From NCBI GenBank assembly GCA_947685225.1, contig CANTUV010000003.1, positions 5,836,001 to 5,900,000 of the forward strand: a DNA stretch of 64,000 nucleotides, in the 5' to 3' direction. A program made the translations under genes and the position numbers. Positions within the stretch are counted from its first letter, which is position 1. The number at the start of each line of letters is the position of its first letter. Shown piece after piece: positions 22,548 to 34,087 of this stretch. A model generated the notes under the pieces. That model was not told the DNA's origin. It saw nothing but the letters and a program-made list of their open reading frames with translations, and did no database searches. Origin of the DNA: Garcia nutans (Eukaryota > Streptophyta > Magnoliopsida > Malpighiales > Euphorbiaceae).

Positions 22548-25500
22548 TGTAACACCCCGATACCCTATATAAGTACTATGCGTATACCTAGTATACATAC
22601 AGTAAATATATAAAGTATAAGGATGTCACTTTTCGTTACCTTTTAAAATATTTATAACAGAGTTCAAACCATAATACATTAATTTAAATAACATTTACAA
22701 AATCATTATCTTTACTAAAACTTCATTTATACATATAAATACTCTCTCGTCAGAAATACATCATAATTAAAATTTATACATGTATGCATTACCCTCTAGT
22801 TGGTCTCGACAAACTTTACTCTTCTTGTGGCATAACAAAAGACTTCATATCTTCCATCTATATACCTGCGCGAATAAACACCCGCGCTAAGCCCGAGAGC
22901 TTAGTAGTCCAAATATAAAATATAAACATATAGTATAGAAGTATTGATATATAATGATACATCGATTCAATATATAATTAGTTCTTATCATATCTTCTTT
23001 TCTTTTTAATTTTATCTTTAATATATCCTAGCTAATTTCATATATGATGTATATATATACATAATATTATCACCAACCCCAATGCATCACCAATACTCAA
23101 AACCAATATATTAATACCCCTACATTATATATATACCACACCAACCATTATTGCAATACACACTTTACATATCATACCAATTATTATTGCAATACACACA
23201 TTACATATCATACACTCATTATTGCAATACACAATTTACATATCATACAAATCATAAATCATATTTCCAATAAAGACAACCTTTATCATCAACCACAATT
23301 CATTTACATATTACACTTAATAACATTATATTATTCACAATTCACCAAGCATAATTCATTATTAATACTCACAATCAATATTTCAATACTTGCATTTCAC
23401 ATTGACAATAAAGACAGACTCGGTCCCAAAACACTAATATGTTATTCAAAGTTCAGAGTTACTGCTTTGGTTCATAGTCACAATCATCACGCCCGTAGGC
23501 AATGTATATACATGTCTCTCTATCCATGGATAGTGTAACAGACCCAGTCTCTTGGACCATCAACTCAACACATATGAGGAGATCCTCAACCCGGCAAGAC
23601 TGTTACAAATCATATATCTCATATTCACAATTCTCATAGTGTAACAGACCCAGTCTCTTGGACCATCAACTCAACACATATGAGGAGATCCTCAACCCGG
23701 CAAGACTGTTACCTTTCATCATTTCTTAGGCATGCCACCCAAATCCAGAACTCTGAAACTGAATAACATATTAAACAAACAATTCATTTATTATTTCATT
23801 ATCAATCTCATCATCAATTAGGCCAACATGCCTTATCTCTTTCAATTGAATTATCATAGCCAATCACAATGGCTTCATATCATATCATATCTCAATCCAT
23901 ATGATACATATAGCATCATTGATATCACATTTCAAAGTATATTATTCATATAATACATTGCCATACACAAGATTCACAATGCATATAACATGACATTTTC
24001 TCACTTCTCAAAACACATTAACATCATTCATTACTAGAGCATTTATCATAACAAATTGCACATACCTTAAGAATGATCCTCATTTCTTCCTACCTTTCCC
24101 ATTTCATATTTCATCCTTTATATATATTCTTCATTTACATTCACAATATAATAGCTTATTTAACACTTTCATCCCAATGTGTTAATGTTCAAAGACATAT
24201 AAGGATATACAATCAAATAGGGTTTATGCTTACCTTGTTAATGATCTTCACATCCTTCACATCATTCAATCATCACCTTAGTCCAATTATGTTAACAATA
24301 TAATAGATCACTTAACACATTTGCAAACAAATGTGTTAAGCCTCAAATTATGTAATTAAATACAATCATATGTATTGGTACTTACCTCAAGAACTAGTCC
24401 CATCAATCTATACATTTCTTTTCTTTCCAAGAATTCTCCACATTTAGGTTAATGCAACCCAATCTCTTCAAAACCTTTGAGGGACACGGGCAGCACCACT
24501 TGAGGGACACGGTTAGGGCAATTCAACCTCTTCACAATCTAATCCAAAAGGAATATTAGCAAAATGACCATATGAATAGTACATTCTGGTTTAAGACTCC
24601 ATTTTATCCTTATTTTGAAAAATTGTATAAAATAATCTACTTGACTAAAAATTCTAAAATTTTTACAGAATTTAGTTTTGTATCTTAAAATCATTCCTTT
24701 AAAATTTCAGATCAAACTGAACACAAAATCTTGGTCAAATAGTTCACCTAACCAGACTGCCCCAATTGCCCTGCATCCTGGCAGCAGTTCTGAACTTTGT
24801 GAATTCCATAAATCAAATTCAATCAACGTGGTTCCAAATTATTTTTCTCAAATACTAGACTCACTAAGAAACAACATATCCAAAATTCACTTTAAGAATA
24901 TTTTTCTATAATTAATTAAAAATCATACAAGTCACAGCCCTTACTAATTGTAAAACAGAAAAAAATTCACTAAACACAACTCTTACTCTTCCATCACCAA
25001 CACCAACCTAGCTTCTTATCTTTAATTCCATTTCAACACTTTTACACACACCATACACAAACACACTTAATCATACTATCCATAAACCTAACTCAATCCA
25101 TACACAACTTCAAAAAGAACCAAAGCAAACAAGAGAAATCTTACCAAAATGATGAAATTCCTTGAAATTCCAACTTGGTTACTTGGAATCTCTCTCAACT
25201 TTGGAGCTTAGAACATCAAACCCTTCTTTTACTCTCTTGCTTTCCTTTGTCTTAGGTGAGCCGGCCACACAAGGAAAAAGAAGAAGAAATGATGAAGAAA
25301 ACACAAAGTCAATAGGCATTAAATACTCCTCCAAAAGAAAATTACTATCTTACCCTCATACACATTTTAATTCTCTTTACAAGCTCTTGCCCATTTTGGT
25401 AATTTCACATTCAACAATTTAAATATCTTCTTCCCTTGACTAAGCACTTTGACCAACATATATGTCATATATATTGCCATATACCCAACATATACACTAT

Positions 25501-25754
25501 CTCTCTCTATACAATTCTTTCCTTTGCAAATACACATATTCATTTCTCTCAAATACTTTTACCATTCAACCAAACCCTATACAAATATACCACTTATCAA
25601 TTACACATTCAAATCAATTATAACAATATTATCATAACTTCTAGGCACACTTAGGGATATTACAATTAGACATATACATATACATCACATATACATTAAA
25701 TCCAAATACAACAACTCCTCCAAAACTTTTAAGGTATATCTCGGGATATTACAA
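22548..25754 (-). mobile_element. Solo LTR H, minus strand, 3207 bp
   Basis: On the minus strand it begins TGTAATATCCC at 25754 and ends GGTGTTACA at 22548. It shows the family landmarks in reverse: GGCCGGCTC motif (25257-25268), donor-like GGTAAG (25139-25145), GAGGTAAGTA (24379-24388), AACACATTT hairpin (24309-24338) and hairpin pair (22866-22905). No internal region is present. AAGGG flanks the LTR plus the adjoining palindrome as one unit. Confidence 0.85.
23534..23712. repeat. Direct repeat of a 73-bp GTAACAG...CTGTTAC unit in LTR H
   Basis: The units 23534-23606 and 23640-23712 look identical over 72 bp and lie 106 bp apart. Each is bounded by GTAACAG and CTGTTAC. LTRs F (about 55083-55173) and G (about 59993-60078) have a diverged single counterpart with GTCTAGCCGGGTTGAGG. 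Confidence 0.85.
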
Positions 25755-27243
25755 AGGGTGTGATGCTTATCTTGCTCATGTTGTACATACCAGAGTAGTG
25801 GGTTCTCAACTTGATAGTATACCCACAGTTGTGAAATTCCCAGATGTTTTTCTTGAGGAGTTGTCAGGGTTACCCCCTAAGAGAGAGGTTGAGTTTGGTA
25901 TCGATTTGTTACCTGGTACCACTCCTATCTCTATTACTCCTTATCAAATGGCACCTGCTGAGTTGAGAGAATTGAAGGTGCAGTTGTAGGAGTTGTTAGA
26001 TAAAGGGTTTTTTCACTCCAGCGTGTCTCCGTGGGGAGCTCTTATTTTGTTTGTGAAGAAGAAGGATGGTACTTTAAGACTGTGCATTGATTATAGGCAA
26101 TTGAATAAGGTGACCATCAAGAATAAGTATCCTTTGCCTAGGATAGATGATCTCTTCGATCAATTGAAGGGAGCAGCAGTGTTTTCCAAGATTAATCTGA
26201 GATCAGGGCACCATCAGTTGAGAGTCAGAGCTGAAGATGTATCTAAGATAGCTTTTCGTACAAGGTATGGGCATTATGAGTTTTTGGTGATGCCTTTTGG
26301 ATTAACGAATGCACCAGCAGTTTTTATGGATTTGATGAATAGGGTGTTTATACCCTATCTAGATCAGTTTGTGGTGGTCTTTATTGATGATATTTTGGTG
26401 TATTCGCATAATAAGGAGGATAATGATAAGCATCTACGGATTGTATTGCAGACTGTGAGAGAGAAGCAGTTGTATGCTAAGCTGTCAAAGTGTGAGTTTT
26501 GGCTTGATCAAGTAACTTTTCTCGGTCATGTGGTGTCAGCAGATGGTATAAGAGTTGATTCGAGTAAAGTTGAGGCCATTTTGAATTGGAGTCCACCGAA
26601 GTCAGTGACTGAAGTTAGAAGTTTTCTGGGTTTGACAAGCTATTATTGTGAAGGGTTTTTCTTTGATAGCTACTCCACTCAACAGATTACTTTGAAAGGA
26701 AGTTAGATTTGTGTGGACAGATCAGTGTCAAGCTAGCTTTGAGCAGTTGAAAGAGATGTTGACTCAAGCTCCTGTTCTTACCTTGCATGTAGAAGATAAA
26801 CAATATGTGATTTACAGTGATGCTTCACATAATGGTTTAGGTTGTGTTTTGATGCAGGAGGGTAGAGTCATAGCTTATGCTTTTCGGCAGTTGAAGCCGC
26901 ATGAGCTTAATTATTCGACGCATGATTTGGAGTTGGCAGCCATAGTTTTTGCATTAAAGATTTGGCAACTTTATCTTTATGGGGAGAAGTGTTTCATCTA
27001 TACAGATCACAAGAGTTTGAAATATTTGGGGGTTCAGAGAGAGCTGGATCTTCGGCAGAGACAGTGGTTGGAGTTGATCAAAGACTATGACTGTTTGATT
27101 GACTATCATCCCGGTAAGGCAAATGTTGTTGTTGATGCTTTGAGTCGGAAGTCTTTAGAAGGTTTGACTGCTTATTCACTCCCGTTGCTTGTTGAATTGA
27201 GAGCGTTGCATGCTAGTTTGAATCATGTGATGATGGTGCTTTG
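25755..27243 (+). pseudogene. Element B reverse transcriptase and RNase H
   Basis: After the interrupting insertion, pol resumes. RT spans about 25798-26650 with LRLCIDYRQLNK, MPFGLTNAPAVF and an intact FIDDILVYS box (about 26374-26400), followed by SADGIRVD and TEVRSFLGL. One stop lies at 25987 (CAG in sister copies). A deletion near 26645 removes part of the YYRWFVKGF segment and shifts the frame. RNase H follows at 26711-27140 with IYSDAS, LELAAIVFALK, FIYTDHKSLKY and KANVVVDALSRKS. A further shift near 27215 ends the frame. RT and RNase H make the DNA copy in capsids; neither is usable here as one protein. Confidence 0.88.
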
Positions 27244-28670
27244 TTAGCTCATTTGCAATTGAAACCGGTGTTGTTGGATCAGATTAAAGAGGCTCAGTTG
27301 GCTGATGAGAAAATTGGAAAGTTGTGTTAGATTGTCAAAAGGGGGAGAGCTGAGATTTTCTTCTAAGAGATGATGGCAGTCTTTGGTACAAAGATAGATT
27401 GTGTGTTCCTAATGATGCAAGATTGAAAAAGATTATTTTAGAGGAAGCACATCAGTTGGCTTTTGCTATGCACCCTATGAGTATTAAGATGTATCATGAT
27501 TTGAAGCAACATTATTGGTGGTCAGGTATGAAGAGGGACATAGCAGAGTTTGTATACAAATGTCTCACTTGTCAAAGATTGAAAGCTGAACATCAAGTTC
27601 CAACAGGGTTGCTCCAACCTTTATCAGTGCCAGAGTGGAAATGGGAATGTGTGACGATGGATTTTGTGACTGGTTTGCCGTTGAATCATAAGAAGCATGA
27701 TGCAATCTGGGTGATTGTTGATCGATTGATGAAGACAACTCATTTTCTTCCAGTTAGAATGGACTATTCTCTAGAGAAGTTAGCTGAGCTGTATATTAGT
27801 GAGATTGTGAGATTGCATGGAGTCCCAATTTCTTTGGTGTCTGATCGAGATCCCAGGTTTACTTCAAGATTTTGGAAGAGTTTGCATAATGCTTTGTGTT
27901 CTCAGTTGCATTTTAGCACTACTTTCCATCCTCAGACATATGTGCAGTCAGAGAGAGTGATATAGATTTTAGAGGATATGTTGAGAAGTTGTGTCATTGA
28001 TTTCTCTGGAAGTTGGGATAGATTTTTGCCATTGATGGAATTTGCTTATAACAACAGTCATCAATCTAGTATTAGAATGGCACCTTATGAAGCATTGTAT
28101 GGTAGAAGATGCAGGACGCCTCTATGTTGGAATGAGGTTGGAGAAGGCAAGTTGGTTGGTCCCGATTTGATTAAGGAAACAGAAGAGAAAGTGAAGATAA
28201 TTCGGGATCGGTTGAAAGCAGCTTTAGAATGACATAAATCTTTCTCAGATTTGAAGAGGAGAGACATAGAGTTCAATGTTGGAGATAAAGTATTTTTGAA
28301 AGTGTCTCCTTGGAAAAGGATTTTGAGATTTGGCCGCAAAGGGAAGCTGAGTCCTTAATTTATTGGACCTTATGAAGTATTGGAGAGAGTTGGACCAGTT
28401 GCTTATCGACTTGCTTTGCCACCTGAATTGGATAGAATTCACAATGTCTTCCATGTCTCTATGCTACGGAGGTACAGATCAGGCCCATCTCACATTCTAT
28501 CAGTAGAATCCAATGAGGTGAGTCCAGATCTGACTTTTGAAAAAGAACCAGTTGCTATTTTGGCACATGAAGTAAAAGAGTTGAGAAATAAGAAAGTGCC
28601 ACTCGTGAAGGTTCTTTGGAAGAATCATGTTAGAGAAGAGGCAACTTGTAAGAGTGAACAAGTGATGTGA
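27244..28670 (+). pseudogene. Element B integrase with C-terminal chromodomain
   Basis: Integrase begins near 27360 in a third frame. The zinc-binding region has both His and the CLTCQR pair (about 27445-27580). The catalytic core shows MDFVTG, LVSDRDPRFTS and QSERVI, although TDGQ is altered to TYVQ. Stops lie at 27963, 28230 and about 28357. The chromodomain-like C-terminus (28540-28660, EPVAILAHEVKELRNKKVPLV split here over the LVKVLWKNH motif) ends at TGA 28668. Chromodomain-bearing integrases define chromoviruses and guide insertion to heterochromatin, in keeping with the nested setting. The terminal stop lies 64 bp before the polypurine tract. Confidence 0.87.
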
Positions 28671-28733
28671 GAACAGTATCCCCAGCTGTTTCAGACTTGA
28701 GAACAGGTAATTTCGAGGATGAAATTTATTTAT

Positions 28734-28746
28734 AGAGGGGGAGAAT
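28734..28746 (+). promoter_or_regulatory. Polypurine tract of element B
   Basis: AGAGGGGGAGAAT abuts the 3' LTR start TGTAATATCCC and is the expected plus-strand primer site. The tracts of C (44464-44476) and F (63920-63932) are nearly identical. Confidence 0.85.
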
Positions 28747-31290
28747 TGTAATATCCCAAACTATACCCTAAAATTTCTGGAATGCTTATTGTTGTAATTG
28801 GATTAAATAATATAAAGTATATTTATATTTAAGTAGTAAGAGAGGAGAAGAGAAGTGTGTATATGTTGTATATATAGAGATATATACAACATATACAAGT
28901 CAACTCATTAGTTGGTCAAATGAGATTTATTGATTATTTTAAAATGGAAATTAAATTAAATGGAAGAGGATATTTATATATTTTATTATTAAAATTGGTT
29001 GGTTGAGATTTAAAGAGAGCTTGAGTGGTTATTAAAGGTTGACTTTGCTCTTCTTTCTTCATCTTCTTCTTCCTTCTTTTGGGTTAGCTGGCCACCACTA
29101 TTGATAAGAGGGAGAGAGAGATTTTGTTTTTCCAAACTCAAGATAAGTTGGAGTTTGAAGGATTTTCATCATTTATGGTAAGTTTTCAACTTGTTTTCTT
29201 GGTTTTCTTTTGAATTTGTGTGTTGAGCTTGGTGTATGGTTGTTGTTGAGATATGTATGTTAATTGTGGTGTATTTGAGAGTGTTTGGTCTTATTGGTTT
29301 TGATTTTGGGGTTGGTTTAAAGGAAAGGTTAAATTTGGTGAAAGAAAATAAGTGTTGTGGATTGTGTGGGTTGAGTTGTGATTATGGTTGTGGTTGGTGT
29401 TTGATGTATGTATTGTGTTGTTTTGGTGTTTATGCAAGTTTAGTATGATTTATTGATGGTTTTGGGTAAGATTGTTTAGAGTGGAAAAGAGTTAAGTAAG
29501 ATGTTTATTGGATGTGGTTTTGTTGGTGTCGGAATCAGGATTTTTGGCCTGACACGCCCATGAGCACAGCCAAGTCTTTGGGTGTGTCAATAGTTATGCT
29601 TTCTGGATGGGTGACATGACTAGTGACATGCCCATGTCACTAAGCGTGTCACAAGTTCTATGTTGGAGTAGTATTGACACGTCCAGTGACATGCCCATGT
29701 CACTGAGTGTGTCATAGCTACTGTGTTGTTGGTGGATTGACACATCCAGTGACACGCCCATGTCACTGAGCGTGTCATAGCTACTGTGTTGTTGGTGGAT
29801 TGATACGTCCAGTGATACGCCCATGTCACTAAGCGTGTCATAGCCATTGTGTTGAGGGAGGATTGACACTGCCAGTGACACGCCCATGTCACTGAGCGTG
29901 TCAAAACTTTTGTGTTGTGGGTTTAGGGCACGATCAGGACACGCCCGTGTTGTTGAGCGTGTCATGTGTAGAGGTTGCCCTAGTTAGTTCTTATCCTTAT
30001 TATCTTATGTGTATCTCTAAGTGAGTGTGTATAATCACTTTTGGAATAGGTTTCGAAGAGATTTGAGTTGCTCGAATCCAAGTGTTGAAGGATTCTTGGA
30101 AGAGGAAGTGGTTAGATTGGTGTGAGTTGCTCTTGAGGTAAGTACAAACCTTACATGGTTGCATACATTTACATCACTTTGGGACTTAACACATTTGGTT
30201 GTAAATGTGTTAAGTAATCTATTACTTTGTTGATACATTTGATTAATGCTATGATTTGCATAATGTGAAAGATGTAATGATCATTCAAAATGTATGTACG
30301 ATGCAATTGGTTATGTATACCCTAATGATGAGATGTGAAGCCATTATTGTTGGCTATAATGATGCAAATGAAATATTGAGGCATTGTGCCTAGATGATTA
30401 TGAGCAAATGATAATGGAATTGATAATGAAGTAATAAAAGAATTGTGTACTTAATATGTTATTCAATTTTTAGAGTTTTGTTATTGGTGGCATGCCTAAA
30501 AGTAACACTCCCTTGAAGCTGGGTTGGGCTTGGTCCTTGAAGCCAAGTTGGGTTGATGCTGAGCTCCCCTTGAAGCTTAGTTGGGCCTAGTCCTTGAAGC
30601 CTAGTTGGGATGTTACATGTGAGATGTTTCTCATTGTGATAATGAATTGCCTAAGGGCTTGATAAATGTGATTATTGAACTAAAACATTAACTCTGGAAG
30701 TTGAATGACATATTAGTTTCTTTTAGGCCCATGCTTGTCTTTGCTTAAATGTGAATCATGAATGATGAAACAATTGAATAATATAATAAAATTTAATGTT
30801 ATGAAATATGATATTCTTGTGTATTGTTTCTAATTCTTAAAAGTATGACATTGACATTACGTTGAAGCATATTGTCATCATAGTTTGTAACCCTAAGCCT
30901 ATGGCTTAGCGCGATTGTGGTTCATCGCGCAGGTGACAGGTTAGAACCGGAGAGTTCTGCTAGATCGAGTTGAGTATAGGTTTGTGGAGTTTTGATTATT
31001 GGACTTCAAGATCAGAGACGAACTGCTAAACATGTGTAAACTTTATATTTTGTAAATATTGATATTGATGTATATATATGTATACACCGCTACATTTTCT
31101 GCTGCTTAATAAATAAATGTTTTATCTATTATGTTTTATGCTATAACTTAAAAGTTTTAAGTTTTCTTATCTTGTTAAATTGAAAGATTGGTTTGCTTTA
31201 AAATAGACTGTGACATTCCTGTATCCGGTATACATATATTACAGATGTGGTTGTATGTAGTGTGCGTATATGGGATATAGGGGTGTTACA
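28747..31290 (+). repeat. Element B 3' LTR, 2544 bp
   Basis: It is collinear with the 5' LTR. The donor-like GGTAAGTTTT is intact here (GT at 29178), whereas the 5' copy has GTCAGT. The GC repeat array is at about 29590-29970, the second donor-like site at 30138 and the hairpin pair at 30893-30932. It ends GGGTGTTACA, then TTGGA (target duplication). Confidence 0.9.
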
Positions 31291-31544
31291 TTGGACTAGG
31301 TTTAGGGTTTTAAAATCAAACCAACTTATTTTAGTCCAAACTTGATTTATAAAAGCCATAAACTAGGTTTTAAACCTTTATAAATCGAATCAATTTATTT
31401 TTAGGACTTGCATAACCGAACCGACTCATTAAAACTAGGTCAAGGCCATAAACTAGGTCTAGGCTTTTTGGAACCAGATCAAATATAATTTTTCCTTTAT
31501 TAATTGGGATCGGACTAGCTTAGGTTCAAAATTAAGGGTCTACA

Positions 31545-33255
31545 GTTTCATAGAACCATATGAGATACTGAAGAGTTTTGGTCCAATGGGTTATAGATTG
31601 GCTCTGCCGCTCAAGTTAGACATGATACATAATGTCTTTCATGTCTCTATGCTTTGGAGATACAGGTTAGACCCATCTCATATTTTTCAGTGGAATCTAT
31701 TAAGGTGAGTCTAGATCTGACTTACGAAGAAGAACAAGTGGCGATCTTGGCACAAGAGGTGAAAGAGTTGAGAAAAAAGAAGGTGCCACTTGTTAAAGTT
31801 CTTTGGAGGAATGATAAGTGTATAATTGATGATATTTTTGCCCCTATTTCTTAGTATATTTATTGTCAAATTGAGTTTGATTTGTTTGTTCAAGTGCTTA
31901 ATAGGGTTGATTTTGAGAATCTTTTACATTTTTAGGCCTTATGGTCATTTAGGCCAGAATCATGGATGAAAGACAAGGAAAAGAGCTATTTTGGGAAAAA
32001 TCTTCAAGTGACACGCCCAATGACATGGGCGTGTCAATGACCATGTCATTCGCCCACCTTATAGAAGGTTCGAAACACCCAAGGACATGGGTGAGTCACT
32101 GTCCATGTCATGAATATAGCATTACAATAGCTACAACATGCCCAGAGACATAGGTGTGTCATTTCCCTTATCATTAACATTGAGAAACAGTAGTGGCAAC
32201 ACGCCCAGAGGCATGGCTGTGTCACTGGGCTTGTTAGGCTAAATTTTTGGGGTATAAAATTTGAACTGAAGTGCAAATTAGGTATCCAGTTTTTATCACT
32301 TAGAGCCAACTTCCTTAGAAGAAAGAGAGTTTTGGCAACTGAGATTGAAGGTGAAGATCCAATTTATACAAGATCTAAATCAAGAATCAAGGATTGAAGT
32401 GAAGAAACACAAATCATTCATCATGGATTTTTTGAATTCTTTTACTTATTTCTTTTATTCAGGTTTTTTGGTTATGAACATGAGTTAAATTATTTCTATC
32501 TGGATATTGATGAACTCTAGTTTTATTGTATGGATTGAATAGTTTTTTTTTAAAAAAATTAAATCATCTAATTGAGTTGTTTTATTCTTATGATTCTTAA
32601 TTATTTATTTCCAATTGATAATAGCATGCTTATTAATTGGTTGCAATTTTTATATTAATGACTTGAGAAAGCTTGATATGAATAGAATTCTCATTAGGAT
32701 TGAAGGTTGATTGGAGTGTTAGAGGTAGACTCACAAGCTCCTTTGGTTTATAATTCCTTGTTCCTATTGCAAGATCTATTTAATAATCCTTGAGAAGAGA
32801 TTCCTAGCATTTTACTTAGTGATTAGGGATTAACTCACTTGAGAGAGGTTTTAGTCTAATTTAGAGGAATGCCAATTCATCTCTGTTATTTGATTTAATT
32901 GAATTTATATTCATAAATATTTTTAATGCTAGCGAGATTCAATATCTGGATAGTGTTTCTATCATCAAATATTTTTGCACAATACTCAATTTTTCTCTAA
33001 TTTAATTTATTAAGTAATTCATCTTTTATTTTAAACAGCATAAAAATTATTGGATTGCTAAACAACAGTTGAAATTTGCACTAGTAATTGACCTTGTTCC
33101 CAGTGGAATAATATCTTACTCACTACTTTATTACTTAATCGACCCGTGCACTTGCGGTAACATTGCAATAGCACATATTTTTCATCAAGAAACTATGTCA
33201 CTGAGGAGGCGACATGGGAGAGTGAGTAGATGATGCAGAGCTAGTATCCTCAATT
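31545..33255 (+). pseudogene. Element A integrase end and chromodomain, split
   Basis: The sequence from GTTTCATAGAACC onward continues the integrase cut at 15639. It includes NVFHVSMLWRYR (about 31630-31665), a frame slip near 31685, then SLDLTYEEEQVAILA and LRKKKVPLVKVLWRN of the chromodomain (to 31811). An Athila-like solo LTR (31812-33187) splits the domain. The remainder, with TEEATWESE, resumes at 33193 and meets a stop near 33229. Sister copies show the same residues uninterrupted. The 3' non-coding segment then runs to the polypurine tract at 33301-33313. Confidence 0.82.
31812..33187 (+). mobile_element. Athila-like solo LTR, 1376 bp
   Basis: It begins TGATAAGTGT and ends TTTTTCATCA, with GACCCGTGCACTTGCGGTAA shortly before the end, a phrase typical of Athila/Tat-type LTRs. 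Flanks are AGGAA (31807-31811) and AGAAA (33188-33192), a 5-bp duplication with one mismatch. A palindrome cluster at 32009-32230 starts with TGACACGCCC and GGGCGTGTCA around 8 bp. No internal region is present. The lineage call rests on terminal style only. Confidence 0.75.
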
Positions 33256-33300
33256 GTTTCAGAGTTGATGTAGGGTAATTTTGCGGATAAAATTTTCTTT

Positions 33301-33313
33301 AGCGGGAGAGAAT
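33301..33313 (+). promoter_or_regulatory. Polypurine tract of element A
   Basis: AGCGGGAGAGAAT precedes the 3' LTR of A; one pyrimidine interrupts the tract compared with C and F. Confidence 0.7.
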
Positions 33314-34087
33314 TATAACATCCGTAATTTTTAAAAATTAAATTAAAATTAAACTGGATAAATTAAATAAATAATTTAAATGGGAAAAGAAAGGATTTTA
33401 AGTGAGAAAATGAAATGTATATATGAAATATACATAACACATACAAAAGTTAACTCAAAGTCAACACTTTAAGAAGAAAAGTCAATAGTCAAGTGGCATA
33501 ATTATAAATATACTTTAAAAAATTAAAATTCTTTAAATAAATTAAAAATAAATTATTATTGAATGGAAGATGTAATTTATAGTTTTTGTAAATAATTAAT
33601 TAATTAAAAATATAATAAAATATATTATATATGGACAAAATTGAAGTCTTCTTCATGTTCTTCTTCTTCGTGTTGGGGCTAAACCACCATGTCCAAAGAA
33701 CTCAAGGTTTTTCATCTTCCAAGCTTTCAAAATTGAAAGGATTTCAAGGTTTCAAGTAATGTTTTGGTGTTTTCCTCTTGAAATAGTAAGTTTTCCAACT
33801 TTTTCTTTAAAATTCCATGGTTATATGAATATGTTGAGTTTGGAATTTTCTATTAGAATGATTTAATTGCTTGATTGAGGTTGTATGAATTTATTAATGA
33901 TTTTTAAGTTGGATTGAAGAAATGATTGAGTTTAAGTTGAGTTGGTTGAAGAGAAAGAAATTAGGTTATGGAACATATGGACTTTTGAGTTCATGTGTTT
34001 CAATTGTGCAATTTGGTTCCAAATGTGTTTTTTTGATGCATAAATAAGGATTTTAAAGTCAAATAATAGATTTGGTTAAGTTTGGTT
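33314..34087 (+). repeat. Element A 3' LTR, first part
   Basis: It starts TATAACATCC where sisters have TGTAACATCC. It holds GTCAA repeats (about 33447-33497), a TATA-like region near 33618-33635, a CT-rich leader near 33645-33670 and a donor-like AGTAAGTTTT (GT at 33786). It is interrupted at 34087 by element C and resumes at 50861. Confidence 0.85.

Larger units (their letters stand above)
17621..31290 (+). mobile_element. Element B: complete Tekay/Del-like element
   Basis: The element has a 5' LTR (17621-20186), primer site (20194-20206), gag, pol, polypurine tract (28734-28746) and 3' LTR (28747-31290). Target duplication is TCGGA (17616-17620) and TTGGA (31291-31295), one mismatch. Over the first 120 bp the two LTRs differ at about four positions, so it is younger than A. 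It sits inside an Ogre-type solo LTR and itself carries the palindrome and solo LTR H at 22050-25754. Confidence 0.9.
15640..31544 (-). mobile_element. Ogre-type solo LTR in element A, split by element B
   Basis: On the minus strand this LTR runs from TGTAGACCC at 31544 to GCTCACA at 15640. Its two parts, 31544-31296 and 17620-15640, total about 2230 bp. Flanks are ATTTC (15635-15639) and GTTTC (31545-31549), a 5-bp target duplication with one mismatch. Joining element A across it restores continuity with the integrase of sister copies. Its GC block at 17410-17545 holds two copies of a unit of about 42 bp containing CCATGGCGAATT. No internal region remains, so it is a solo LTR. Confidence 0.85.

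Noticed and set aside
22241..22598. Arg/Pro-rich ORFs in the palindrome
   Set aside because: They arise from GC-rich palindromic DNA and mirror each other on both strands.
33193..33300. Independent gene start after the Athila-like LTR
   Set aside because: It is the continuation of A's chromodomain and 3' non-coding segment.
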